DNA of 64,000 nucleotides from contig CP087214.1 in assembly GCA_020912385.1 (NCBI GenBank), positions 2,418,001 to 2,482,000 of the forward strand. The letters run 5' to 3'. Below the pieces are notes generated by a model, which was given only the letters and a program-made list of their open reading frames with translations, did no database searches and was not told the origin of the DNA. The DNA comes from Neofusicoccum parvum. Its lineage: Eukaryota > Ascomycota > Dothideomycetes > Botryosphaeriales > Botryosphaeriaceae. Positions 12,109 to 22,514 of this stretch are shown here, one piece after another. How positions within the stretch are numbered: the stretch's first letter is position 1; each line of letters opens with the position of its first letter. The position numbers were made by a program, and so were the translations under genes.

Positions 12109-13623
12109 ATGCAGTTCACACTAAGAACACATCTCCCCGAGGAGCTCATTGACTTAATACTTCATTTCTGCGATCGCCAAACACTGAAATACATCCGTCT
12201 TGTTAGCCGACAGATGCGAAGAGTAGCATCCCATCAGCTTTTTCGAAGCGTTCACATCGCTTTCGTTCCAGACAGCCTGGAATGGTTTGCCAGCATTGCG
12301 GAGAGTCCCCAATTGCAACATTCGATACGGGAGCTCGTCATCCATGGCCAGACTCCCTCCGTCTCCATCACTTATCAGGAATGGGACATGATGGTTCATT
12401 CCAGAAAGGACGGAGAGCTCGCTCAAGATTCAGGAGCAGCATGGAAACGGTTCGAGAAATACAAGCTCATGCTCCAGCATAAGCAAGCCGACCAAGCACC
12501 AGATTACGCCCGCAAATTCACGCAATCCATCTGCAAGCTCGCAAGCGCGCAGTCCATCACCATCACAGGCCAAGATCTAGAGGACGATTCGCACCCAATC
12601 TGGGAGGTTGTCAGACGCAGTATTGGGCTCGAACCGGCCGATTGGAAGTGGCGGCGCCCTGGTGGCTCCCATAACAAGCTCTTCGACTACGAAAACCAAC
12701 GGCGGGAAGGACAACTCCAGCTTTCACTGCTCCTGCCAGCGCTCGACAGCCCCTCTTCCGCCTGCAAGCCGACCTCACTGAGCTTCAAAGGCACCAGCTC
12801 GACCTTCCTCCTTCCCACGTCGACATGGTCGAGAACCACAACAACGGCCACCGACGCTCATCTCCCCCGTATCCCTCCTCTCGCCAACCCCCACAACACC
12901 GCCCTTCACCCTCTCACAACCCTCACCATCGCCATCACCTACGACACCACATCACCCCCAACCCACCTCCGCTCCCTGTCCACCCGCCTCGCCGCCCTCC
13001 TCCTCACCTCCACCCCCTCCCTCCACACCCTCGACCTCACCCACGTCCCCGACCCGCCCCCAACACCCTCCTCCTCCAGCCCCCCACCACCCACACCATC
13101 CACAACCCGTGCCGCCGACATCCTCGCAGCGCTCCTGCCGTCCGCCAGCGACAGCCGCCGCCGCAACGCCAAGCAACCTCCCTCGTTCCTCCCCCACCTC
13201 CACACCCTCCGCCTCTCCACCGTCACCACCGCGACCGCTCTCGCCGCCCTCCTGGCGCGCCTCGCGCCGCGCCTACACGTGCTCGACCTCGCGTTCGTCG
13301 TGCTGGCGCCCGAGTGCGGGACGTGGGAGGACGTGTTCGCGGCGCTGCGACACGATGGCGGCGGGAGGGCGCTGCGGACGCTGAGGTTGGGGACGCTGAT
13401 GGACTATCACGCGGATGGCGTGCCGGCAGGGTTGCGGTGGTGTGTGCAGGGGGTGGCGAGGGTGGTGGTATTGGGTGGGGCGAAAGGAGGCTGGGATGAG
13501 AGACGGAGGAGCGGCATCGAGGCGTTCGTGCGTGGGGAGAGCGACGTTTTTCCGGTGCTGGGAGGGGCGCGTCGGCGGGGTGTTGGCGATGGGCTGGTGG
13601 GCGGGTGGGGTGGTGGGATTTGA
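12109..13623 (+). CDS. F-box protein with C-terminal repeat-like region
   Basis: Likely an SCF ubiquitin-ligase substrate receptor. The N-terminus has an F-box-like segment (LPEELIDLILHFCDRQTLKYIRLVSRQMRRVASHQLFRSV, residues about 9-48, described here in part). The rest is poorly conserved, with a Thr/Pro/Ser-rich stretch (about residues 240-345) that matches an extremely C-rich DNA block at 12,820-13,130, and leucine-rich segments resembling degenerate LRRs. I chose the ATG at 12,109 (504 residues) because it lies just before the F-box; an in-frame ATG at 11,905 would give 572 residues. No introns are evident. Whether it belongs to the cluster or merely lies within it cannot be judged. Confidence 0.75.
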   Translation: MQFTLRTHLPEELIDLILHFCDRQTLKYIRLVSRQMRRVASHQLFRSVHIAFVPDSLEWFASIAESPQLQHSIRELVIHGQTPSVSITYQEWDMMVHSRKDGELAQDSGAAWKRFEKYKLMLQHKQADQAPDYARKFTQSICKLASAQSITITGQDLEDDSHPIWEVVRRSIGLEPADWKWRRPGGSHNKLFDYENQRREGQLQLSLLLPALDSPSSACKPTSLSFKGTSSTFLLPTSTWSRTTTTATDAHLPRIPPLANPHNTALHPLTTLTIAITYDTTSPPTHLRSLSTRLAALLLTSTPSLHTLDLTHVPDPPPTPSSSSPPPPTPSTTRAADILAALLPSASDSRRRNAKQPPSFLPHLHTLRLSTVTTATALAALLARLAPRLHVLDLAFVVLAPECGTWEDVFAALRHDGGGRALRTLRLGTLMDYHADGVPAGLRWCVQGVARVVVLGGAKGGWDERRRSGIEAFVRGESDVFPVLGGARRRGVGDGLVGGWGGGI

Positions 13624-14073
13624 GGAAGAGTGCTGGATGGAAATAACGCCTTTGGTATAGTTTCCGATGTTTCCTTCTTTGAGTCAGGAGAGCAACTATA
13701 GGAGCGAAAAAGAAGAATGTGTCTACAATATTCCTATTGATCTATGTGGAAGTGCCATTGAAGCCTTCAGCTTCGATTAGGAAGCATCTTAAGTATTCCG
13801 GACCACCACGGCTGCACGGGCATTGTTGAATTTGTCCTTCCAGTAATCTCGTTTATTAAGTTCATCATAATTTCGCATTTTTCGCCGCTTCACCAGATGT
13901 GCTTTATATACCGTATGAATCTACCTAAGTGATACACGCCTGATACCAAGTAACCATTACAGGCTCACCGCTGCATCACACATGAAACAAAGATTTGGAG
14001 AGACCCAGTAGAAGCGGACGCCATTGCATAAGCTTGATAATATTTAATTCGAACAGAGGCGCGTGCATGTCTC
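13624..14073. other. Intergenic, convergent gene ends
   Basis: About 450 bp, AT-rich, between the ends of the F-box and O-methyltransferase genes. It is consistent with two 3' UTRs. No gene is seen. Confidence 0.5.
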
Positions 14074-15642
14074 TCAAGGTTCCCAGACAGCCTCAATGAT
14101 CCACAGCAGAGCGAATTGCGTAGGCCTCCTGACGCCGAGAAATTTGAAGCGTTTGTCAGCCATGGCAAATATGTCCGCCCACTCCTGCTCCGTCCTCTGG
14201 TTGCTGTTGAAAACGCCCAGCATGCAAGTATCCAGACCCCTACAATCTACCGTCAGCTTGCAGATGCCCAAAAGAAGCGGAAGAGAAAAAGGGAGGAGGA
14301 AGGAGAGGGAATGCGTTACCTCAGAATCTTATTATCCCAAGCCGACAAGGTATGCGGCTCGGCCAGACAACCCTCATTGACGAGGACCTTGGCGCCGGGC
14401 TTAAGAGCGGGGACAAGGTTCTTAAGGAACTTGACGCAGTACTTGGTGGGCCAGTTGAGCAGGACGGAGCGGTACAGGTACAGGTCGGCGTCGCGCACGG
14501 GCTGGACGTCGTTCATGTCGTAACCGACGAAGGAGATGCGGTCCGCCAGCGCCGGGTCGAGCAGCTGGCTGCCCTGCTCGGCCGTGCCCGGCAGGTCCTC
14601 GACCACGAACTTGAGGTCCGGTGCCTCCTTGGAGATGGCCACACTGATGTGGCCGTGGGAGCCGCCGACCTGGTTTTCCCCAGGTGTCAGTGCACTTCAT
14701 TCCCTCCGCACCAATTCCCACCGAGGGAAACCGAAAAGGAGAAGGGGGGAGCGAGAAAGCCTTACATCAACAACCGTCCCCTTGCCCAACGCCCTCCAAT
14801 CATACGCCCCCACGAAATCCTCCACCCGATGGCTCACGCCCCGGCTGAAACTCGCCATCGCCCCGCCAAACACGCCCGCCCTCTCGGGCCGCTCGGCCAA
14901 GTACTGGAAAATCGGCTTTCCGCCGAACGCCAGCGCGAAGCCGCTCTGGTCCGGCTCCTCGGGGTTGCGGCCCTGGTGCTGCGACAGGGCGTCGACGGTG
15001 CGCACCGCCGCGGGCCCCCACTCCTCGAACGTCATGTCGACCCAGTCGCGCACGCCGGCCGTGTTGTCGCGCAGCGCCAACGAGGCGGCCGTGTGCGCGA
15101 CGCGGCCGGGGGTCGGCTCGGCGAGGACGTGCGAGAGGGCGGCGTGCCGGACGAGGCGGGTCGCGAGCGGGACGGGGAGGGAGGTTGCGGCTGCGATGGC
15201 GTCGAAGGTCGTGGTGTCGTTTTCTGGGATGGCGGCGAGGATGTTGAAGCGGAGGAGGGCTTGGAGTGAGATGTTGTCGTTGAATTGCTAGGAGAGCGGT
15301 TTGCGTCAGTTTCTTGGTTCGTGTCCATATGTCCCCCACCCGAAGAGGAAGTGATGCAGAGGCGGTTAAAAGAAAAAAGAGGGAAGAAAATGGGATACGA
15401 ACACTCCACGCTTGCCAGCGGAGGTGCTCCACCGGGCCAAGTGTGAGGATTGAGAGCTCCTGTGCAGCATTGTATAGCTTTAACTGGGTAGCTTTCAACT
15501 CGGCATCGCCAACGGGTATGGGAAGTGTTGGAGGCCCGCCTGCAGCCAGGGAAGGATTGGGTAGTTCATTGACCTCGATGTAGTCCGCCAAACGTTTGGC
15601 TTCCGCGACAATAGTCACAGCGAGATTGACCAACGAGGACAT
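14074..15642 (-). CDS. O-methyltransferase (plant-type/COMT-like fold)
   Basis: SAM-dependent methyltransferase, expected to act on a phenolic hydroxyl. Exons 15642-15403, 15287-14766, 14669-14320 and 14239-14074 give 425 residues, normal for fungal members. The first 5' splice site (GTTCGT) is weak and is the least certain junction; the others are GTAAGG...CCAG and GTAACG...GTAG. An N-terminal dimerisation domain is followed by the SAM motif VVDVGGSHGH, built across intron 2, and by EDLPGT and NWPTKYCVKFLKNLVPALKPGAKVLV. The usual catalytic LHxW histidine reads LLNW, so the general base is leucine. The gene diverges from the MFS transporter gene. Either the active site has shifted, the enzyme is altered, or it is non-catalytic. 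Confidence 0.88.
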
Positions 15643-16157
15643 GACTGCAGGAATATAATGATGACGTCGTTGAGAAAGAGGGTGAATCACGGCTCACAAG
15701 ATCATCGTCCGAAGTGACTGGAGACGCCGGCAATAAAGCTCTTCATTCGTGGCAATTCACCGTTATTCGCAGCGTGCGATAGACCGGAAGTCCGAAACGG
15801 TGTTGTGAGAGTGATCCGACAGACGACATGCCGTTGCCGAACTCGGGATACACCTGATCGGCACCGTTGCGGATGGCGGAGCGAGTCTGCATGCACGTGC
15901 ATGGGGCCAGAATCCAATATCCGCCCTCTCTCTCGCTGCTCGGCTTTGCGAGGCGCCGAGGGTGACAAAGCGGCGTCGGGTACCGGGGTGCAAGCCGCGA
16001 TGCGGCTCAGTCACATGGGGGCGGAATCTGGATGAGACTAAAGGACCTGATCGTTAACCGCAGCCTCACGAACCGCATCGCGTTTGCAGTTCAAACTTAG
16101 CACTTCAGCCCGCCGGTTCTAATTTCGCTACTTTTTTGCGACTTGCGCTCAAGCTTG
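15643..16157. promoter_or_regulatory. Divergent promoter region, O-methyltransferase / MFS transporter
   Basis: A 515-bp gap between two divergent starts. It holds short CG-rich near-palindromes such as CTCGGC-TTTG-CGAGG around 15,939, but no consistent regulator site that I can support. Function inferred from orientation. Confidence 0.45.
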
Positions 16158-17998
16158 ATGGCATTGTCGAAATCAGACGTCGACACTCCCTCGGGGAGCG
16201 AAAAGGCAGAGAGAGATGTCTCCTCCGAGCAGCCAACGCCGGCGGAGAGTGAGGTTGCCGCAAGCTACCCAACGGGACTCACACTGTTTGCGATCATGGC
16301 AGCATTGTGCCTCGCTGTGTTTTGCGTAGCGCTTGACAACACTGTAAGTTCTCACCCTTAACTATCCCCTGTCTCAGCAGAAGCAGGCCAGGAGAACTGA
16401 CGCAAAGCGACAAATCCTCAAAGATCATCGCCACCGCCATCCCCAAAATCACAAGCGACTTCCATAGTCTCGAGGACGTGGGCTGGTACGGCTCCGCGTA
16501 CCTTATTGCAACATGCGGTAATGCTCCCCAACCCCAACGGGCTGTTTGTTCGCTCACTAACGCTCCCCCACCAGCCGTGCAACTGCTCTTCGGCAAGCTC
16601 TACAACGTGTTCCCGATCAAATGGGTCTTCATGATCGCGCTGTTGATCTTCGAAGTCGGGTCTCTCGTCTGCGCGGTGGCGCCCAACTCGGTAGCGCTCA
16701 TCGTCGGACGCGTCGTCGCGGGGCTGGGCTCAGCGGGCCTCTTCTCCGGAGCGCTCATCACTATCGCCTTCTCCACGCCCGTCGAGACGCGGCCGGCGTA
16801 CGTGGGCATGATCGGCTCCATGTACGGCCTCGCATCGGTGGCCGGGCCTCTGGCAAGTAGACACCAATTGCTCGTCCCGGGACTGGTTTTGCTGACAGAA
16901 ACGCAGATTGGCGGCGCCTTCACGGACAAGGTGACGTGGCGGTGGTGCTTCTACATCAACCTGCCCATCGGCGGCGTGTCGGCGGCCGTGATCCTGTTTG
17001 CGCTACACCTCCCGCCGGCGCCGAACCAGATCAAACGCTTCCGGCTGGGCGACGTGCCCGAGCTGGCGCGGAAGCTGGACCTGCTGGGCACGGCCATCTT
17101 CGCGCCGTCCATGGTGTGCGTCCTGCTCGCGCTGTCGTGGGGCGGGACCAAGTACGGCTGGGGCAGTGGGCGCATTATTGCGTTGTTCGTCCTCTTCGGC
17201 GTGCTGCTGCTCGTCTTCGTCGCCATCCAGATCTGGAAGAAGGAGGACGCGACGGTGCCGCCGCGCATCATCGCGAAGCGCAACATGGCCTTCGGCTCGG
17301 TCGTCGCCTTCTTCCTGGGCGGCGGCTTCTACGTGCTTATCTACTACATCCCGCTGTGGTTCCAAGCAATCAAGGACGACAGCCCTGTCAAGTCGGGCGT
17401 CGACACGCTGCCCTTCCTGATCGCGCAGGTGGCCTGCCTGATTGTCAGCGGCGGCCTGGTCACCAAGATCGGCCACTACATGCCCTTCATCTTCGCGTCG
17501 ACCGTCTTCATGTCGGTCGGTGCGGGCCTGCTGACGACCTTCACCGTCGGCACGCCGACGCACCGCTGGGCCGGCTACACCATCATCTACGGCATCGGCG
17601 CCGGCTTCGGCTTCCAGATGCCCACCATCGCCGCGCAGACCGTGCTGGGGCTGGCCGACGTCGCCACCGGCACCACCGTCATCATGTTCGTGCAGCTGCT
17701 CGGCGGCTCGCTGTTCGTGTCGGCCGCCCAGAACGTCTTCCTCAACCGCCTCACCAAGAACATCGCCGGCGCCGGCCTGCCGGGCGTCGACGCCGCCGCC
17801 GTGGCCGCCGGCGGCGCCACCGAGCTCAGGAACACGGTGCCCGCGGAGTACCTGGGCGCCGCCAAGGCTCTGTACAACGATGCGCTGGTGCAGACCTTCC
17901 AGCTGGCTCTGATCCTGAGCTGCCTGACGCTGCTCGGCGCCGTGGGAATGCAGTGGAAGTCGGTCAAGGCGAAAGGCGCGCCCGCAGCGGCCATTTGA
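16158..17998 (+). CDS. MFS efflux transporter (DHA2, 14-TM type)
   Basis: Plasma-membrane exporter, probably of the cluster product or for self-protection. Exons 16158-16343, 16424-16517, 16575-16852 and 16907-17998 give 549 residues. The third intron (16853-16906) appears to be GC-AG: GCAAGT...CGCAG with a GCTGAC branch site. Removing it restores the antiporter motif GPLIGGAFTD; leaving it in adds 18 residues without a frameshift. An acidic, Ser-rich cytosolic N-terminus precedes about 14 hydrophobic segments, and motif A/B elements are visible (VGRVVAGLGSAGLFSGAL, TWRWCFYINLPIGG). The ATG at 16158 is the first in frame. Substrate is inferred only from the cluster setting. Confidence 0.93.
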
Positions 17999-18277
17999 AA
18001 AGAAGGGGCTGGAGGAAGGCCTGCCGCTGTGATTTGTTTGTGGATGAAAGCCGCGGGGAAGAAGCTGCGGCGTCTATGTTGCGATATCTTTTTTTGTCCG
18101 TAGTGGAGATCCTCTCTCTGCCGTGAACGCTCATTTCAAACAAGGAAGCAAGAACGGTAGAAAAAATAACCCTAAGCTGGCACGTGTTACAGTGAAAGGA
18201 ACAGGAAACGTGGAATCGGCGGCTTGGCCAGAACGAGCGCTCATTCATCTAGCAAATCTAGCATTGCCCAAGTGTCT
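17999..18277. other. Short intergenic region, convergent gene ends
   Basis: Under 300 bp between the stop codons of the transporter and the regulator genes. Nothing else seen. Confidence 0.4.
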
Positions 18278-19381
18278 TCATGAATACCCTGACGAATGAT
18301 GCAAGGGCCAGGCGCGCACGGCGTCGAGGCTCGCGCGCAAGCGGCGCTTCACGCAGGCAACCAGCGAGGCGGCAGCGTGGGCGGACGGGTCGACGACCGA
18401 GGGCCCGCAGAAGCGCTCGTCGACGGCGTCGAGCACGGCCCGGATCTTGGACAGATCCATCTGGAGGAGGCTGGCATGCACGGCTTGGGCTTCGCCGCCC
18501 TCCAGCTGGTAGGAGCCGAGCGACAGGCGGACGGGCAGCGAGGGGGCGTGAGGCCCGCGGCCGGCCAGCGAGGCGATCTTGAGGTCGTAGATGCACACGA
18601 GATGCAGCAGAAGCGCGGCCAGGAGGACGGGGAGCAGCACCTGGTCGTGGGCGTGGGCGCTGGCGCAGTCGAGGACGCGCATGCCGGCGGCCACCACGTC
18701 CCGGGAGGCGGCCAGGAAGGCGTCGAGCGGGAGGTCGGCCATGGACTGCGGGCCGGCGGCCAGGCGGGCGAGCTTGGCGGCGACGGCGGAGTGGCAGCCG
18801 CAGGCGGCGGCGCCGGCGTCGGCGGGCGTCGGGGCGGACATGGCGGCCAGGTCGGGCAGGGCCAGGCCGTCGAGGCCGTAGCCCCAGTCGCCGGCGAGCA
18901 GCAGCGGATCGTGCACGGAGAGGTCGAGGGGGCCGTCGGGGTCGAGCAGCCCGAACGCGGACGAGCCGGACGAGGTGGAGGCGGCGGGCGTGGCGGGTGT
19001 GGCGGGCGCCGTCGGCACCGTCGGCATGGACCCCGGCGTACGGTGGGCCGGGCCGGGCCGGGGGCTGGTGTGGCGCGCGCTGCGCTGGCCGCCGCTGCCG
19101 CCGTGCAACTGCAGAGTCGGCGCCGGGCTCTGCTCCTGCGTCTGCGAGTGCGCCTGCGTCTGCGCCTGCGTGTGCGTCTGCTTCCGGCGCACCGACCGCA
19201 GCGACACCGAGTACACGCACCTCGTGCCGCGGGCCTCGCAGCGCGCGCACGCCGGCCGCCCGCGCGAGCACTTCACCTTGGCGGCGTTGCATCCGTCGCA
19301 GCACCCGCGCAGCTGCGCCCACGGCGCGGCTGCTCCGTCAGTCGTCATGTCCAGCGGCGTCGGTGTCGGCGTGGGGTCCAT
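18278..19381 (-). CDS. Zn2Cys6 transcription factor, AflR-type cluster regulator
   Basis: Likely pathway-specific activator. A single exon of 367 residues from the ATG at 19381; codons further upstream are open but lack ATG. The binuclear zinc cluster CDGCNAAKVKCSRGRPACARC...C lies near residues 28-55 with the family spacing C-x2-C-x6-C-x6-C-x2-C-x6-C, followed by a basic RRKQ linker and a Gln/Thr-rich stretch. The C-terminal half (CGCHSAVAAKLARLA ... LLAALLLHLVCIYD) resembles the aflatoxin regulatory protein domain that accompanies many NR-PKS clusters. It is divergent from the MDR reductase gene. Coding DNA is very GC-rich, producing long antisense open frames. Confidence 0.92.
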   Translation of the reverse strand: MDPTPTPTPLDMTTDGAAAPWAQLRGCCDGCNAAKVKCSRGRPACARCEARGTRCVYSVSLRSVRRKQTHTQAQTQAHSQTQEQSPAPTLQLHGGSGGQRSARHTSPRPGPAHRTPGSMPTVPTAPATPATPAASTSSGSSAFGLLDPDGPLDLSVHDPLLLAGDWGYGLDGLALPDLAAMSAPTPADAGAAACGCHSAVAAKLARLAAGPQSMADLPLDAFLAASRDVVAAGMRVLDCASAHAHDQVLLPVLLAALLLHLVCIYDLKIASLAGRGPHAPSLPVRLSLGSYQLEGGEAQAVHASLLQMDLSKIRAVLDAVDERFCGPSVVDPSAHAAASLVACVKRRLRASLDAVRAWPLHHSSGYS

Positions 19382-19750
19382 CCGTGGGCGTGGCTCTGGT
19401 GCTGTCCGGCGTGCGCTGTGGTCTCTGTATATCTTATTTGTAGCAGCCACTCCAGCTCGCCCGCCGCCTCGCCCGCCGCCTCGCCCGCAGGATGCTCACT
19501 GCTGCTTCGCTGCTGCGACGCCCCCAAGCGCTCCTTCAAGCCACCCGCCCGTGCCCGCCCCTGTCGCTGCCGCCGCCGTGCTCAAGCTGCCGTCTCGGGC
19601 TTCGGTCTTCGCGCTCAGCTGCGGATTTCTAATGCCCCGCGCAATGCTGCTCGCCGCCGTGCCCGTCGCCCGCTATTTAACGACCCCGCGCACGCCTCCA
19701 GTCGGATAGCACCCACCACCTGAACAGGAACAGACGAACAAGCAAGCACA
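19382..19750. promoter_or_regulatory. Divergent promoter region, Zn2Cys6 regulator / MDR reductase
   Basis: A 369-bp region. A TATA-like TATTTAA lies at about 19,673-19,679, about 75 bp before the reductase ATG. The overlap of long GC-rich antisense frames here is a composition effect. Confidence 0.5.
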
Positions 19751-20860
19751 ATGGCCAACCAAGCCGCGTGGATCAAGCAGAAGCAGGCCCAGCTCGAGGT
19801 CGATGCCGCCGACAAGTACGACCCTCAGGCCGGCGAGCTGCTGGTCAAGGTCGAGGTCATCGCCTTCAGCCCCATTGAATCAAAGACGCAGAAGTGCGAA
19901 GCTGCCCGCCCGCCCTGAAGGATCGGGACCCCTGCTGACGCGCCACCATGCAGGCTCGCCGTCCACCCAATCCCCTACCCAAACATCCTTGGCACCTCGT
20001 ATGCAGGCATTGTCGAGGCCGTCGGCGCTGGCGTCAGCCAGTTCAAGCCAGGCGACCGCGTGGCTACCATCCGCTCCGGCAAGACGCTTGGCGATCCGCG
20101 CTTCGGAGCATTCCAGAAGTTTGCTCTGGCCTCGGTCGACTCGACCTCCAAGCTGCCCGCGTCGGTTGCCCTGGAGGCCGGCGCCACGGCCATCCTGAAC
20201 CTCGCCGCAGTCACTTCTGCCTTGTCCGTCCACCTGGGCCTCGAGCGGCCCCCACTGTCGGGCCCGCCGGAGCCCAAGGGCAAGAAGGTGCTCATCTACG
20301 GAGGCACTTCCTCCTGCGGCGGTCTCGCTACCAAGTATGCAACCACGGCTGGCTACGACGTCGTCACCACCTCGTCCCCCCAGCACCGCGCCTTCGTCGA
20401 GTCGCTCGGCCCAGCCCACATCATCGACCACACGCAGCCTCCGGATGCCCTGCTCCAACAGCTGAAGGAGCACGGGCCCTACGATGCCATTTTCGACACC
20501 ATTGGCATCCCGCCCGTCACCAACCTTGTGTACGACTACCTCGCCTCGGTCGGCGGCGGCTCGTACAACACCATCATCCCTCCGATTGGCGGCGAGAAGC
20601 CCGTTCCGGCCAACGTCGAGCGCAAGTTTGCGCCGTACAGCTGGGCCTTCGAGGAGCCCCAGCACCTGCAGTTCGCCCGCTGGTTCTACGAGGAATACGT
20701 TCCCAAGGGCCTGGAGAGCGGTCTGATTGTCCCGACCAGGCCGCAGGTTGTCCCCGGTGGGCTGGACCAGGTCCAGCACGCGCTTGACCTCATGGACCAG
20801 TACAAGGTCAGCGGCCACAAGCTGATCCTGTACCCGTGGGGCAAGCCAGCGAGCCTCTAG
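19751..20860 (+). CDS. Zinc-free MDR oxidoreductase (trans-enoyl-reductase/ToxD-like)
   Basis: NADPH-dependent medium-chain reductase. Exons 19751-19893 and 19954-20860 (intron GTGCGA...ATGCAG with GCTGACG branch site) give 349 residues. A GroES-like N-terminus (ILGTSYAGIVEAVG, FKPGDRVATI) is followed by a Rossmann nucleotide-binding segment (VLIYGGTSSCGGLATKYATTAGYDVVTT) and FDTIG. The zinc-binding cysteines of classical alcohol dehydrogenases are missing, as in ToxD and the trans-acting enoyl reductases that help highly reducing PKSs. Here the PKS is non-reducing, so the enzyme more likely reduces a double bond or quinone of an intermediate; this is inference. Shares its promoter with the regulator. 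Confidence 0.9.
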
Positions 20861-22514
20861 CGGCGAATCGCCCGACGGACAGCTCTTGGGTAGATAGAAA
20901 ATCTTTTGTAGGAGAAATATGGCTTTTTCGTGCATAATCTCGCAGCAAACCACTGCCGCAGAACGTGAAGAGGGAACTTTCCCCGAATGCGATTGCGGGC
21001 ATCCGTGCCGCTTGTTGCTACCTGGTGGCTTCGCTTGGCTTAGCGATGCTTCTTGGTCGGTCTGGCCAACCAGCTTCGACACGCACAGACAGAAGGACAG
21101 ACCCACGGGCCGCAGGTCTCGTCCAGGCCACGCCAACACGGTTACGTGTACCACGGCTGAAGGATCTTTGGGCAATCCCGGGAGCTGCTCCCGTCTCGCC
21201 TGTGACCCATCCCAACCGTCTCCCTGTCGATTCTCAGTCCGTAGCTGGGCAATCGACCAGACTGGGGAGTCGAAGTAAGGGCCAAGCTGTTGAGTGAGAT
21301 TCGCGTGGCGGAAGGCTGTACTGCTTGGCGCCTTCTTGATGCTTCTACCGACAGGGCGGCCCGGTCTTTTTGCCGGCATGCACGGTGAGATATTAGAAAG
21401 TTGGCGCTGGCGAATCGATTGCTCTGCAGCGCACACATCGTGCTGCACGGGTTTATCCGCGCACACGCACGTATTTCCCATTCACCCAGATATACGGAGT
21501 TCGTGTGTAGGCACCAGGCAACAGCAAGCGCAGACTCGCCTGATTGCCCCGCTACCTGGTTGACCCGCTCTCGCTTAACACGCAATCACTGCAGATAAGA
21601 AGAGAGGGGAAAAAAAGGAAAAAACGTGCCTAAGTCCGACCCGACCCGCGTTCTTGGCCCCCGGCCCCACCACCATATGCTCGTTGCGGTAAAGCGTGCA
21701 CATCTACGTACTGTGTATGCATTTATCAGCTAGGCGGTTGAACATTATACCGTGCTGGCGACCTGCGAGCCCCGTATCGTCTGCTAGACCCTGTGTACGG
21801 TCACTACACAGTAGATCCTTCGATTGCGCCATCACCCGTTAACTCCATCAGCTTTCGGGCAGCGCGGCACGGAGCGTCCGGCGCCGGTCGTCATTATCGG
21901 TGACCGCACTCGGTACTACGTATCTGTGCCAGGTTCAGCTGCACTGCTAACTCCGACGCCAATGAAAGCTTCCACTTCCGAATATTTCCCACCTCATTTT
22001 TGTAGGATCTTTCACAATGCCCGGCTTGCGGTATACGAGCCCACAATTGGCTTCCATGCGCTTCGAAAAAAAGCCCAAGCGTCTCACATGTACAGGGATT
22101 TGCTGTCCTGCATCTGGCGATAATGCCGGTTCGACTTGGCGCATCCTCGGGACGCAGCCGAGACTCGCGTATTTGTAGGATCTTCAACCTTGAACCTTCA
22201 CGTAAAACGTCGGCCGTAACACCCTTTTATACACATAGCACGGAATGGTATTGAAGCCCACCACTAGTATCATGAGTCGGGTTTTCCGAGCATCAGTACG
22301 GTTCAGACCTATCATATTGTGACACAGCACTGCAATACAACAACAAATCCCGGGGATTGAGAGGAACCACAGTCCCCAAGCTAGCGAGTCGGTGCAATAA
22401 CTTATTTCTCTCTGTGATACCGTAACATCCAGGCAACCGTCCCACAAATCAGACCAAGGCAACAGAAACCCGTGCGGTAAGCCGGGCACGGCCCATTGTC
22501 AAACCCACCCCCTT
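20861..22514. other. Intergenic, no gene supported
   Basis: About 1.65 kb between the ends of two convergent genes. Small open frames are present on both strands but none has a recognisable motif, consistent splicing or coding composition. I see nothing I can name. Confidence 0.5.

Noticed and set aside
16936..18126. 396-codon frame within the transporter gene
   Set aside because: Shifted frame, Arg-rich, no motif; the MFS frame is convincing.
18296..19723. 475-codon plus-strand frame, Gly/Ala/Arg-rich
   Set aside because: It is antisense to the Zn2Cys6 regulator and of low complexity.
5527..20000. AflR-type TCG-N5-CGA binding sites in cluster promoters
   Set aside because: I scanned by eye and found only near matches with wrong spacing; a motif search would be required.
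19880..21481. 533-codon minus-strand open frame
   Set aside because: It is antisense to the MDR reductase, which has clear motifs and a consistent intron; the long frame is a GC-composition effect.
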